NCBI RefSeq assembly: GCF_009905375.1
Contig: NW_027417467.1
Span: 124,001 to 188,000 of the forward strand
DNA: 64,000 nucleotides
Source: Apium graveolens
Taxonomy: Eukaryota; Streptophyta; Magnoliopsida; Apiales; Apiaceae
Direction: 5' to 3'
Part shown: piece after piece, positions 9,635 to 22,700 of the stretch
Numbering within the stretch: position 1 is the stretch's first letter
How the letters are laid out: each line of letters starts with the position of its first letter
Made by a program: the position numbers and the translations under genes
Notes under the pieces: model-generated
Seen by the model: only the letters and a program-made list of their open reading frames with translations
What the model was told of the DNA's origin: nothing
Databases searched by the model: none

Positions 9635-12600
9635 TGTAATAACCCCAATTTTTGGGAAATTTTGAAACCCTAATGAATAGTGTTTTTGCTGAATGAGAAA
9701 ACTTTTCATGCCACACTATGTAGGGGTTCTGATATGGATATTCTGAGATTTTATTAGTACTTTATATGGGATATAAGTATATGTAAAGATCGTTAGAATC
9801 CAAATCCGAACACTTTGATTTTTCCCGGAAATCCAATAGATACGGAAAGAATTGAGTATAAGGTAGCAGGATAAAAAGGATTTAAATTAAAGGATTATAG
9901 TAGAGGATCATAAAAAGGAATATAATGTATTGAGAAAGGTTAAGGAAACCTAAGTAATAAGATCCCGGGTATGATCCCTCAAACGATAAACGAAAACGAA
10001 AGTTAAGCGAACCGTATAACAGATCAGCGGTCATTAGGCAAACAATTAGGAAGTTAATCAAAGGGATTAGAGTGAGTGATGTCACCCAACCAATGAGAAG
10101 AGGACAAGGAGGGGAGGATAACATTATGAGGATGACACAAGCATGACATAGAAGGGAAGGAAGTGTGGTTGAATTATAACCACACAAAATCAAGGTTAAT
10201 TAAGTAATTAACCAAAAACAACATAAAAATCAACCAACCAAGCCAAAACATTTCATTTCACCAAACAAAACACAAAAATCTCTCTTCTTCTTCTTCATGC
10301 TCTCGGCTTCTTCTCTTAAAAATTGAAGATCCAAGCTCCACCACTTACTATTTAGCAAGGTAATTATCTAAGCTTCCCCATGGATAGTTACATACTTCCT
10401 ATAAGTTTAAGCTTCTAATTCCAAGCCAATCTTTTTCTATAAATCATGGAAGAAGATGGTGAATAGTGTTTTTCAAGAAATAAAATTTGTGTTCTTGAAG
10501 TTTTGTTTAGATTAAGCTTGGATAAGGACTTTAAGGGTGATTCCAAGCCATTCTCTTGATTCTCCACTCTCCAAGGAAGGTATACCATCTCCAAACCCTA
10601 GATTCCTATGTATTATAAGATGATTTTGATTGGTAGGGTGATATTGTAGCTTGATGTTTGTGATTTAGAGTTTGGGAGTGAAATGGTATTGAAATGGAAT
10701 GGTAAATGTTGTTATTTTTATTAAAAGAACTTAAGTATGGTTAAAGTTAAGCTTAGGCATAAATATGAAGGTTAAAATTTAATTGGTTGGGGTTGTTATG
10801 ATGTGATAAGGATGGATGTTGCTTGTATGTTGGAGTTGAGGTTGAATTGGGTTGGTTTTGAATGGTTTTAAATTTGGAAATCGCGTAAACATAGCCGGCG
10901 TAATGTCCGATTTTCTTTAGACTGTTTTTGTGCATAACGTTAGGACCCGAGAACCCCCTGCTAGATTATTACCATTTCCATGTCTAGATAGCTCATGTTA
11001 CGAGCTTCGTTTTGATATGTAGTTCGTTCGATTCCGATGCACGGTTTAGGAGAAACGACCGTTTCAAGTAACGGCGTTCCGCGAACGAAACTTTTCCCCT
11101 CGCCTTACTTTGAAACATAGGTTAAAGAACAAAAAGGGTTAATTAATGTATGAAACATTTATGGTAAGTGTGTTAGGCAGTTGGTAAGACACTCGCGAAG
11201 GAATCGCCTTAAAACTCGTAAAGGTTAAATTATTAAAAATGGTGGAGCCGAGGGTACTCGAGTGACTTAAGAGAACCAGCGAGCGCAAAACGAGCGTTAG
11301 AGTCTGAGTTGGTTAGAGTATAGATTTACAAGTGACTTTGGTTAATTTCCAACTTACTTGTTGCTTATAGGTTACCAGACTCGTCCCGAGCCATTCGTAA
11401 CCCCCAGTCGCTCAGGAAAGTTTTCTACCAGTTATAACTGTTGTTGTGATGTATATATGTATTTGCATTATCTTGCGATATATGCATGTTGGTTAATTAG
11501 CAAATGTTGCAATATATTAAAGAATGCTGCTATGGTATATATATATGCATGCCTGTTTCGTATTCTTTCCATGTATATCTGTTGATTCAGTTGATAATAC
11601 CTATGCTCGAGAATAGCGGTAATTTGCGTATACCCTTATATAGGGGATAAAAGGTGAACATATTTCTAAACCGGGAGTCGATGTTCCCGAGTATATTATA
11701 TATATATATATTTATATATATATATATATGGATATAGTTTTAAAACTATTGATCGAATAAGGTTTATTCGATACCTTTATTTTACTTAATTGAATATTTA
11801 TTCGAATATTCATTCGAGGGCTTATGACTTCTTTATTTTATTAAATGAATATTATTATGAATATTCATTCGAGGGCTTATGACTTCTTTATTTTATGAAA
11901 TGAATATTATTTCGAATATTATTCGAGGGCTTATGACTCAGTTCATATTATTATTGAATATTACTTGGATATTCATTTGAGGATGTATGACTCCTTTATT
12001 TTATGAATATTATTTATAGTATTCATTCGAGGTATTATGACTCCGCTTATTACTTAATAATATTCTTTATTGTAATAAAGAATAAGGTGTCGATAATCAA
12101 ACTTATTTTTGATTATTCAAATAAAGATATTACTTTCATATAAGTATATCTTTGATTATTTGCTATTCATTCGAGTATAAGTTTTCCAACTTCTACCTCA
12201 ATTATTCTTCATGGGAATATTATTTAAATAATAATATTCAGATATTTCTTTCATATTGGGACTGATTTATTTTATAAATCAGCATTACTCCAAACATTCT
12301 TAAAAATGTTTTCGAGTCTTCAAAATGATTTTTAAAAGTTAGAGCGGATCCCAAAACTCATTTTTTTATATTTAAGATCTTCCTTTTTAAGGGGATTTAA
12401 ATACTCGCTCAAAACCGGAGGGATCCGGCTCTGTGGTGTATTTTATATTCGCAACAAGGTTGCAGTTTTGGTAAATGAATTGATTACTTACCCAACGTTT
12501 GGGAAGTAAGTCCATCTATTGAGTCGGCATAAGCAACATGGGCTCAGTGGGCGTCCATGATAGTGTAAGTGGCTCAGTGGGAGTCCATCAAATGCATAAG

Positions 12601-13799
12601 TGGCTGAGTGGCAGTCCAGCATAAGGTCCTATTGCGACCAAGTGTGATGACCAGTGGGGAATTCGTCCATCTACTAGTAGAAAAGGTTACTTATGGGTAT
12701 CTTTGCCTGATCAGCAAGATATCTGGTTTATGCCAAAATTCTCTTCCTTTCCAAATTTATTGGATATTGCAAGTCTGTTCATACTTTACATGACAGAGGT
12801 TTTCAGGAAATGTATGGGAGATATATATGAATATATATATATCAGAACTTAATGAAGTATGTCATAACTTCATTTCCTTTAATAATATTTTAAAGATTTA
12901 ATCTATTCAAATCTTGTCTTGTAGTCTCATCTATGTGATGAACTGTTGAAAGCTCATTATACTTTGAACAATGGTAGTTCAAGTAGCTTTATAAATGATA
13001 TAAGTGTAGTGAAGTATTTGGTAACTTCATCTTTTAAACTTATATCTAATTAATAATTGTCTTATGAATGACAAAGATTTTCAGAAAAACGTTGAGACAA
13101 GGTTAGATATATGAGATCACCTTGCAACGATATTTTTTTTTATACAGTTATACACTGGGACTTTGTGTATATTATGCATGGAAAAGGACTTCCAATATTT
13201 TGAAAAGTATATATGTATATATACTGAATATTTTGCGACTTCATCGCATTAAGATATCAACTTGGTTCATTTCTTTTGACCAAGACTTTCATGAGTATTA
13301 TGAATAGGCTCATATATCGTTAATCATTATACATATTATTTTGGTGGGCTTGCTGCTCACCCTTGCTTTCTTCTTTCATCACACAACATCAGATAGATAA
13401 GATGAACAGGACCAAGTTCCCAATTCGCAAGCGGATAGGAAACATTCCGCAGCTTTCTAGAAGCGTTGAGGCCGCTGTAGCTGAGGTAGGAACTACCATT
13501 AGGCTAGGCTTTCAACTTCTGATGTACCAGATTTATGTATATTTATGAATTGTAATAATGGCAAAGAAATGTAAATTTATTCAGAAACCTTTTTAGGGTG
13601 TATTGACATATAATTGTGGAATAAAACGACTTGTGTTATTTTTGAGTATTCATCTCTGAGACTATAATTTGTGGTGTGTGCGTGTATATTGTGGGGTCAC
13701 AGTAAAGAGTAGTTGATTGTTTAATAAGATTGGGTGTTGTTAAGGGAAGTGGAACTCGTGACAACCCGGATCCCCGACCCCGGATTTGGGGGTGTTACA
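9635..13799 (+). repeat. 3' LTR of element 1
   Basis: The LTR is 4165 bp, begins TGTAATAACCCC and ends GGGGGTGTTACA, so its termini form an inverted repeat. It carries the same internal landmarks as the 5' LTR, including TGACTCA at 11934-11940. The boundary with the satellite at 13799/13800 is sharp. Confidence 0.96.
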
Positions 13800-13949
13800 T
13801 AAAAGGATGTCAAATTGGATGTATATGATGTTTACATGTTAATAGTACTAATATATGGTGGCAAGTGACTTTTATAGGGTGCAAAATCACTCTAATATGG
13901 TGTAAAGTGACTTACAAGGTTGATTAGAGCCAAAATGTGGCCCAAAATT

Positions 13950-16900
13950 GACTCGAGTAAAAGTGGTAACAAGATTTGGTAAAAGGATGTCAAATTGGAC
14001 GTATATGTTGTTTACATGTTAATTGTACTAATATAAGGTGGCAAGTAACTCTTATAGGATGCAAAATCACTCTAACATAGTGTAAATTTAGTTACAAGGT
14101 TGATTAGAGCCAAAAATATGTGGCGCAAAATTGACTCGTGTAAAGTGGTACCAAGAGGTGGCAAAAGGATGTCAAATTGGATGTATATGATGTTTATATG
14201 TTAATTGTACTAATATATGGTGTCAAGTGACTCAAAATATGGTGACAAGTTAATGTTAATTGTACTAGTATATGATGTTTACATGTTAATTGTACTAAAA
14301 TATGGTGACAAGTGACTCTTATAGGGTGCAAAATCACTCTAATATGGTGTAAAGTTACTAAAAAGGTTGATTAGAGCAAAATGTGGCCCAAAATGGACGC
14401 GTAAAAGTGGTACCAAGAGGAGGTAAAAGGATGTCAAATTGGATGTATATAATGTTTACATGTTAATTGTACTAATATATGGTGGCAAGTGACTTTTATA
14501 GGGTGCAAAATCACTCTAATATGGTGTAAAGTGACTTACAAGGTTGATTAGAGCAAAAATGTGGCCCAAAATTGACTCGTATAAAAGTGGTACCAAGAGG
14601 AGGTAAAGCATGTCAAATTGGATGTATATGATGTTTATATGATAATTGTACTAATATATGTCGGAAAATGACGCTTATAGGGTGTAAAATCACTTTAATA
14701 TGGTGTAAAGTTACTTACAAGGTTGATTACAGCCAAATTTGGCCCAAAATTGACTCGTATAGAAGTGGTACCAAGAGGTGGTAAAAAGATGTCAAATTGG
14801 ATGTATATGATGTTTACATGTTAATTTTACTAATATATGGTGGCAAGTGACTTTTATACGGTGCAAAATCACTCTAATATGGTGTAAAGTGAATTACAAG
14901 GTTGATTAGAGCCAAAGTGTGGCCCAAAATTGACTCGTGTAAAAGTGGTACAAAGTGTAGGTAAAAGGATGTCAAATTGGATGTTTATGATGTTTACATG
15001 TTAATTGTACTAATATAAGGTGTCAAGTGACACTTATAGAGCGCAAAATCACTCTAATGTGGTGTAAAGTGACTTACAAGGTTAATTGTAGCCAAATGTG
15101 GCAAAAAATTGACTCGTATAAAAGTGGTATCAAGAGTTGGTAAAAAGATGTCACATCTAATGTATATGATGTTTCATGTTAATTGTACTAATATATGGTG
15201 GAAAATGACTCTTATACGGTGCAAAATCACTCTAATATGGTGTACAGTAACTTAAAAGGTTGATTAGAGCTAAAATGTAGCCCAAAATTGACTCGTAAAA
15301 GTGGTACCAAGAGGAGGTAAAAGGATGTCAAATTGGATGTATATGATGTTTAGATGTTAATTGTACTAATATATGGTGGCAAGTTACTATTATAGGGTGC
15401 AAAATCACTCTAATATGGTGTAAAGTGACTTACAAGATTGATTAGAGCCAAAATGTGGCCCAAAATTGACTCAAATAAAAGTGGTACCAAGAGTTGGTAA
15501 AAGGATGTCAAATTGGACGTATACGATGTTTACATGTTAATTGTACTAATATATAGTGGAAAGTGACTCTTATAGGGTGTAAAATCACTCTAATATGGTG
15601 TAAAGTGACTAACAAGGTTGATTAGAGCCAAAATGTGGCCAAAAATTGACTCGTATAAAGTGGTACAAAGAGGTGGTAAAAGGTAATCAAATTGAATATA
15701 TAATGTTTACATGTATATTGTACTTATATATGGTGACAAGTGACTTTTATAGGGTGCAAAATCACTCTAATATGGTGTAAATTTAGTTACAAGGTTGATT
15801 AGAGCCAAAATGTGGCCCAAAATTGACTCGTATAAAAGTGGTATAGAGAGGAGGTAAAAGGATGTCAAATTGGATGTATATGATGTTTACATGTTAAGAG
15901 TACTAATATATGGTGGCAAGTGACTTTTATAGGGTGCAAAATCACTCTAATATGGTGTAAAGTGACTTACAAGGTTGATTAGAGCCAAAATGTGGCCCAA
16001 AATTGACTCGAGTAAAAGTGGTAACAAGATTTGGTAAAAGGATGTCAAATTGGACGTATATGTTGTTTACATGTTAATTATACTAATATAAGGTGGAAAG
16101 TGACTCTTATAGGATGCAAAATCACTCTAACATAGTGTAAATTTACTTACAAGGTTGATTAGAGCCAAAAATATGTGGCGCAAAATTGACTCGTGTAAAG
16201 TGGTACCAAGAGGTGGCAAAAGGATGTCAAATTGGATGTATATGATGTTTATATGTTAATTGTACTAATATATGATGGCAAGTGACTCTTATAGGGTGCA
16301 AAATCACTCTAATATGGTGTAAAGTTACTAAAAAGGTTAATTTGAGCAAAATGTGGCCCAAAATGGACGCGTAAAAGTGGTACCAAGAGGAGGTAAAAGG
16401 ATGTCAAATTGGATGTATATAATGTTTACATGTTAATTGTACTAATATATGGTGGCAAGTGACTTTTATAGGGTGCAAAATCACTCTAATATGGTGTAAA
16501 GTGACTTACAAGGTTGATTAGAGCAAAAATGTGGCCCAAAATTGACTCGTATAAAAGTGGTACCAAGAGGAGGTAAAGCATGTCAAATTGGATGTATATG
16601 ATGTTTATATGTTAATTGTACTAATATATGTCGGAAAATGACTCTTATAGGGTGCAAAATCACTTTAATATGGTGTAAAGTTACTTACAAGGTTAATTAG
16701 AGCCAAATTTGGCCCAAAATTGACTCGTATAGAAGTGGTACCAAGAGGTGGTAAAAGGATGTCAAATTGGATGTATATGATGTTTACATGTTAATTTTAC
16801 TAATATATGGTGGCAAGTGACTTTTATAGGGTGCAAAATCACTCTAATATGGTGTAAAGTGAATTACAAGGTTGATTAGAGCCAAAGTGTGGCCCAAAAT

Positions 16901-19766
16901 TGACTCGTGTAAAAGTGGTACAAAGTGTAGGTAAAAGGATGTCAAATTGGATGTATATGATGTTTACAAGTTAATTGTACTAATATAAGGTGTCAAGTGA
17001 CACTTATAGAGCGCAAAATCACTCTAATGTGGTGTAAAGTGACTTACAAGGTTAATTGGAGCCAAATATGGCAAAAAATTGACTCGTATAAAAGTGGTAT
17101 CAAGAGTTGGTAAAAAGATGTCACATCTAATGTATATGATGTTTACATGTTAATTGTACTAATATATGGTGGAAAATGACTCTTATACGGTGCAAAATCA
17201 CTCTAATATGGTGTACAGTTACTTACAAGGTTGATTAGAGCTAAAATGTATCCCAAAATTGACTCGTAAAAGTGGTACCAAGAGGAGGTAAAAGGATGTC
17301 AAATTGGATGTATATGATGTTTAGATGTTAATTGTACTAATATATGGTGGCAAGTTACTTTTATATGGTGCAAAATCACTCTAATATGGTGTAAAGTGAT
17401 TTACAAGATTGATTAGAGCCAAAATGTGGCCCAAAATTGACTCGAATAAAAGTGGTACCAAGAGTTGGTAAAAGGATGTCAAATTGGACGTATACGATGT
17501 TTACATGTTAATTGTACTAATATATGGTGGAAAGTGACTCTTATAGGGTGTAAAATCACTCTAATATGGTGTAAAGTGACTAACAAGGTTGATTAGAGCC
17601 AAAATGTGGCCACAAATTGACTCGTATAAAGTGGTACAAAGAGGTGGTAAAAGGTAATCAAATTGAATATATAATGTTTACATGTATATTGTACTTATGT
17701 ATGGTGACAAGTGACTTTTATAGGGTGCAAAATCACTCTAATATGGTGTAAATTTAGTTACAAGGTTGATTAGAGCCAAAATGTGGCCCAAAATTGACTC
17801 GTATAAAAGTGGTATAGAGAGGAGGTAAAAGGATGTCAAATTGGATGTATATGATGTTTACATGTTAATAGTACTAATATATGGTGGCAAGTGACTTTTA
17901 TAGGGTGCAAAATCACTCTAATATGGTGTAAAGTGACTTACAAGGTTGATTAGAGCCAAAATGTGGCCCAAAATTGACTCGAGTAAAAGTGGTAACAAGA
18001 TTTGGTAAAAGGATGTCAAATTGGACGTATATGTTGTTTACATGTTAATTGTACTAATATAAGGTGGCAAGTGACACTTATAGGATGCAAAATCACTCTA
18101 ACATAGTGTAAATTTACTTACAAGGTTGATTAGAGCCAAAAATATGTGGCGCAAAATTGACTCGTGTAAAGTGGTACCAAGATGTGGCAAAAGGATGTCA
18201 AATTGGATGTGTATCATGTTTATATGTTAATTGTACTAATATATAATGACAAGTGACTCTTATAGGGTGCAAAATCACTCTAATATGGTGTAAAGTTACT
18301 AAAAAGGTTGATTAGAGCAAAATGTGGCCCAAAATGTACGCGTAAAAGTGGTACCAAGAGGAGGTAAAAGGATGTCAAATTGGATGTATATAATGTTTAC
18401 ATGTTAATTGTACTAATATATGGTGGCAAGTGACTTTTATAGGTTGCAAAATCACTCTAATATGGTGTAAAGTGACTTACAAGGTTGATTAGAGCAAAAA
18501 TGTGGCCCAAAATTGACTCGTAAAAGTGGTACCAAGAGGAGGTAAAGGATGTCAGACTGGATGTATATGATGTTTATATGTTAATTGTACTAATATATGT
18601 CGGAAAATAACTCTTATAGGGTGCAAAATCACTTTAATATAGTGTAAAGTTACTTACAAGGTTGATTAGAGCCAAATTTGGCCCAAAATTGACTCGTATA
18701 GAAGTGGTACCAAGAGGTGGTAAAAGGATGTCAAATTTGATGTATATGATGTTTACATGTTAATTTTACTAATATATGGTGGCAAGTGACTTTTATAGGG
18801 TGCAAAATCACTCTAATATGGTGTAAAGTGAATTACAAGGTTGATTAGAGCCAAAGTGTGGCCCAAAATTGACTCGTGTAAAAGTGGTACAAAGTGTAGG
18901 TAAAAGGATGTCAAATTGGATGTATATGATGTTTACATGTTAATTGTACTAATATAAGGTGTCAAGTGACACTTATAGAGCGCAAAATCACTCTAATGTG
19001 GTGTAAAGTGACTTACAAGGTTAATTGGAGCCAAATGTGGCCAAAAATTGACTCGTATAAAAGTGGTATTAAGAGTTGGTAAAAAGATGTCACATCTAAT
19101 GTATATGATGTTTACATGTTAATTGTACTAATATATGGTGGAAAATGACTCTTATACGGTGCAAAATCACTCTAATATGGTGTACAGTTACTTACAAGGT
19201 TGATTAGAGCTAAAATGTAGCCCAAAATTGACTCGTAAAAGTGGTACCAAGAGGAGATAAAAGGATGTCAAATTGGATGTATATGATGTTTAGATGTTAA
19301 TTGTACTAATATATGGTGGCAAGTTACTTTTATAGGGTGCAAAATCACTCCAATATGGTGTAAAGTGACTTACAAGATTGATTAGAGCCAAAATGTGGCC
19401 AAAATTGACTCGAATAAAAGTGGTACCAAGAGTTGGTAAAAGGATGTCAAATTGGACGTATACGATGTTTACATGTTAATTGTACTAATATATGGTGACA
19501 AGTGACTTTTATAGGGTGCACAATCACTCTAATATGGTGTAAATTTAGTTACAAGGTTGATTAGAGCCAAAATGTGGCCCAAAATTGACTCGTATAAAAG
19601 TGGTACAGAGAGGAGGTAAAAGGATGTCAAATTGGATGTATATGATGTTTACATGTTAATAGTACTAATATATTGTGGCAAGTGACTTTTATAGGGTGCA
19701 AAATCACCCTAATATGGTGTAAAGTGACTTACAAGGTTGATTAGCGCCAAAATGTGGTCCAAAATT
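13950..19766. repeat. Higher-order repeat: 11-monomer unit of ~1.97 kb
   Basis: The marker GACTCGAGTAAAAGTGG occurs at 13950, 16005, 17976 and 19767, intervals of 2055, 1971 and 1791 bp. A second marker, GATGTCACATCTAATG, occurs at 15148, 17118 and 19086, intervals of 1970 and 1968 bp. A third, GTGTCAAGTGACAC, occurs at 15020, 16990 and 18959. The first unit is longer because of an irregular ~262-bp monomer interval (14168-14430), and the last is shorter by about one monomer. Confidence 0.85.
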
Positions 19767-22700
19767 GACTCGAGTAAAAGTGGTAACAAGCTTTCGTAAA
19801 AGGATGTCAAATTGGACGTATATGTTGTTTACATGTTAATTGTACTAATATAAGGTGGAAAATGACTCTTATAGGATGCAAAATCACTCTAACATAGTGT
19901 AAATTTACTTACAAGGTTGATTAGAGCCAAAAATATGTGGCGCAAAATTGACTCGTGTAAAGTGGTACCAAGAGGTGGCAAAAGGATGTCAAATTGGATG
20001 TATATGATGTTTATATGTTAATTTTACTAATATATGATGGCAAGTGACTCTTATAGGGTGCAAAATCACTCTAATATGGTGAACAGTTTCTTACAAGGTT
20101 GATTAGAGCAAAAAATATGGGGCGCAAAATTGACTCGTGTAAAGTGGTACCAAGAGGTGGCAAAAGGATGTCAAATTGGATGTATATGATGTTTATATGT
20201 TAATTGTACAAATATATGATGGAAAGTGACTCTTATAGGGTGCAAAATCACTCTAATATGGTGTAAAGTTACTAAAAAGGTTGATTAGAGCAAAAATATG
20301 GCCCAAAATTGACTCGTATAAAGTGGTACAAAGAGGTGGTAAAAGGTAATCAAATTGAATATATAATGTTTACATGTATATTGTACTAATATATGGTAAC
20401 AAGTGACTTTTACAGGGTGCAAAATCAGTCTAATATGGTGTAAATTTAGTTACAAGGTTGATTAGAGCCAAAATGTGGCCCAAAATTGACTCGTATAAAA
20501 GTGGAACAGAGAGGAGGTAAAAGGATGTCAAATTGGATGTATATGATGTTTACATGTTAATAGTATTAATATATGGTGGCAAGTGACTTTTATAGGGTGC
20601 AAAATCACTTTAATATGGTGTAAAGTGACTTACAAGGTTGATTATAGCCAAAATGTGGCCCAAAATTGACTCGAGTAAAAGTGGTAACAAGATTTGGTAA
20701 AAGGATGTCAAATTGGACATATATGTTGTTTACATGTTAATTGTACTAATATAAGGTGGCAAGTGACTCTTATAGGATGCAAAATCACTCTAACATAGTG
20801 TGAATTTACTTACAAGGTTGATTAGAGCCAAAAATATGTGGCGCAAAATTGACTCGTGTAAAGTGGTACAAGAGGTGGCAAAAGGATGTCAAATTGGATG
20901 TATATGATGTTTATATGTTAATTGTACTAATATATGAAGTGACTCTTATAGGGTGCAAAATTACTCTAATATGGTGTAAAGTTACTAAAAAGGTTGATTA
21001 GAGCACAATGTGGCCCAAAATTGACGCGTAAAAGTGGCACCAAGAGGAGGTAAAAGGATGTCAAATTGGATGTATATAATGTTTACATGTTAATTGTACT
21101 AATATATGGTGGCAAACGACTCTTATAGGGTGCAAAATCACTCTAATATGGTGTAAACTGACTTACAAGGTTGATTAGAGCAAAAATGTGGCCCAAAATT
21201 GACTCGTATAAAAGTGGTACCAAGAGGAGGTAAAGGATGTCCAATTGGATGTATATGATGTTTATATGTTAATTGTACTAATATATGTCGGAAAATGACT
21301 CTTATAGGGTGCAAAATCACTTTAATATGGTGTAAAGTTACTTACAAGGTTGATTAGAGCCAAATGTGGCCCAAAATTGACTCGTATAGAAGTGGTACCA
21401 AGAGGTGGTAAAAGGATGTCAAATTGGATGTATATGATGTTTACATGTTAATTTTACTAATATATGGTGGCAAGTGACTTTTATAGGGTGCAAAATCACT
21501 CTAATATAGTGTAAAGTGAATTACAAGGTTAATTAGAGCCAAAGTGTGGCCCAAAATTGACTCGTGTAAAAGTGGTACAGAGTGTAGGTAAAAGGATGTC
21601 AAATTGGATGTATATGATGTTTACATGTTAATTGTACTAATATAAGGTGTCAAGTGACACTTATAGAGCGCAAAATCACTCTAATGTGGTGTAAAGTAAC
21701 TTACAAGGTTAATTGGAGCCAAATTTGGCCAAAAATTGATTCGTATAAAAGTGGTATCAAGAGTTGGTAAAAAGATGTCACATCTAATGTATATGATGTT
21801 TCCATGTTAATTGTACTAATATAATGTGGAAATGACTCTTATACGGTGTAAAATCACTCTAATATGGTGTACAGTTTCTTACAAGGTTGATTAGAGCCAA
21901 AAATATGTGGCACAAAATTGACTCGTGTAAAGTGGTACCAAGAGGTGGCAAAAGGATGTCAAATTGGATGTATATGATGTTTATATGTTAATTGTACAAA
22001 TATATGATGACAAGTGACTCTTATAGGGTGCAAAATCACTCTAATATGGTGTAAAGTGACTTACAAGGTTGATTAGAGCCAAATGTGACCCAATATTGAC
22101 TCGTATAGAAGTGGTACCAAGAGGTGGTAAAAGGATGTCAAATTGGATGTATAAGATGTTTACATGTTAATTTTACTAATATATGGTGGCAAGTGACTAT
22201 TATAGGGTGCAAAATCACTCTAATATGGTGTAAAGTGAATTACAAGGTTGATTAGAGCCAAATGTGGCCCAAAATTGACTGGTATAAAAGTGGTACCAAG
22301 AGGAGGTAAAGGATGTCAAATTGGATGTATATGATGTTTATATGTTAATTGCACTAATATATGTCGGAAAATGACCCTTATAGGGTGCAAAATCACTTTA
22401 ATATGGTGTAAAGTTACTTACAAGGTTGATTAGAGCCAAATGTGGCCCAAAATTGACTCGTATAGAAGTGGTACCAAGAGGTGGTAAAAGGATGTCAAAT
22501 TGGATGTACATGATGTTTACATGTTAATTTTACTAATATTTGGAGGAAAGTGACTTTTATAGGGTGCAAAATCACTCTAATATGGTGTAAAGTGAATTAC
22601 AAGGTTGATTAGAGCCAAAGTGTGGCCCAAAATTGACTCGTGTAAAAGTGGTACACAGTGTAGGTAAAAGGATGTCAAATTGGATGTATATGATGTTTAC

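Larger units (their letters stand above)
1..13799 (+). mobile_element. Element 1: non-autonomous Ty3/gypsy (Tekay-like) LTR retrotransposon, left end cut by the window
   Basis: Two near-identical long repeats (1-4107 and 9635-13799) flank an interior that starts with a tRNA-Met primer-binding site and ends with a polypurine tract, which fixes the orientation as plus. The 3' LTR begins TGTAATAACC and ends GTGTTACA. Compared with it, the 5' LTR lacks its first 57 bases because the window starts inside it. The interior holds decayed pieces of gag, RNase H and integrase C-terminus in a non-canonical order, with no protease, RT core or integrase core, so the copy cannot encode its own mobilisation. 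Sampled LTR stretches (about 1.2 kb) show roughly 1.5-1.8% differences by hand count. Satellite follows directly at 13800, so the 5-bp target duplication should be TAAAA, but the left flank is outside the window. Confidence 0.93.

Noticed and set aside
21138..21320. Open frames of ~60 codons within the satellite (also 28522-28704 and 47543-47725)
   Set aside because: They follow the repeat phase and appear only where a monomer happens to lack stops. No coding signal.
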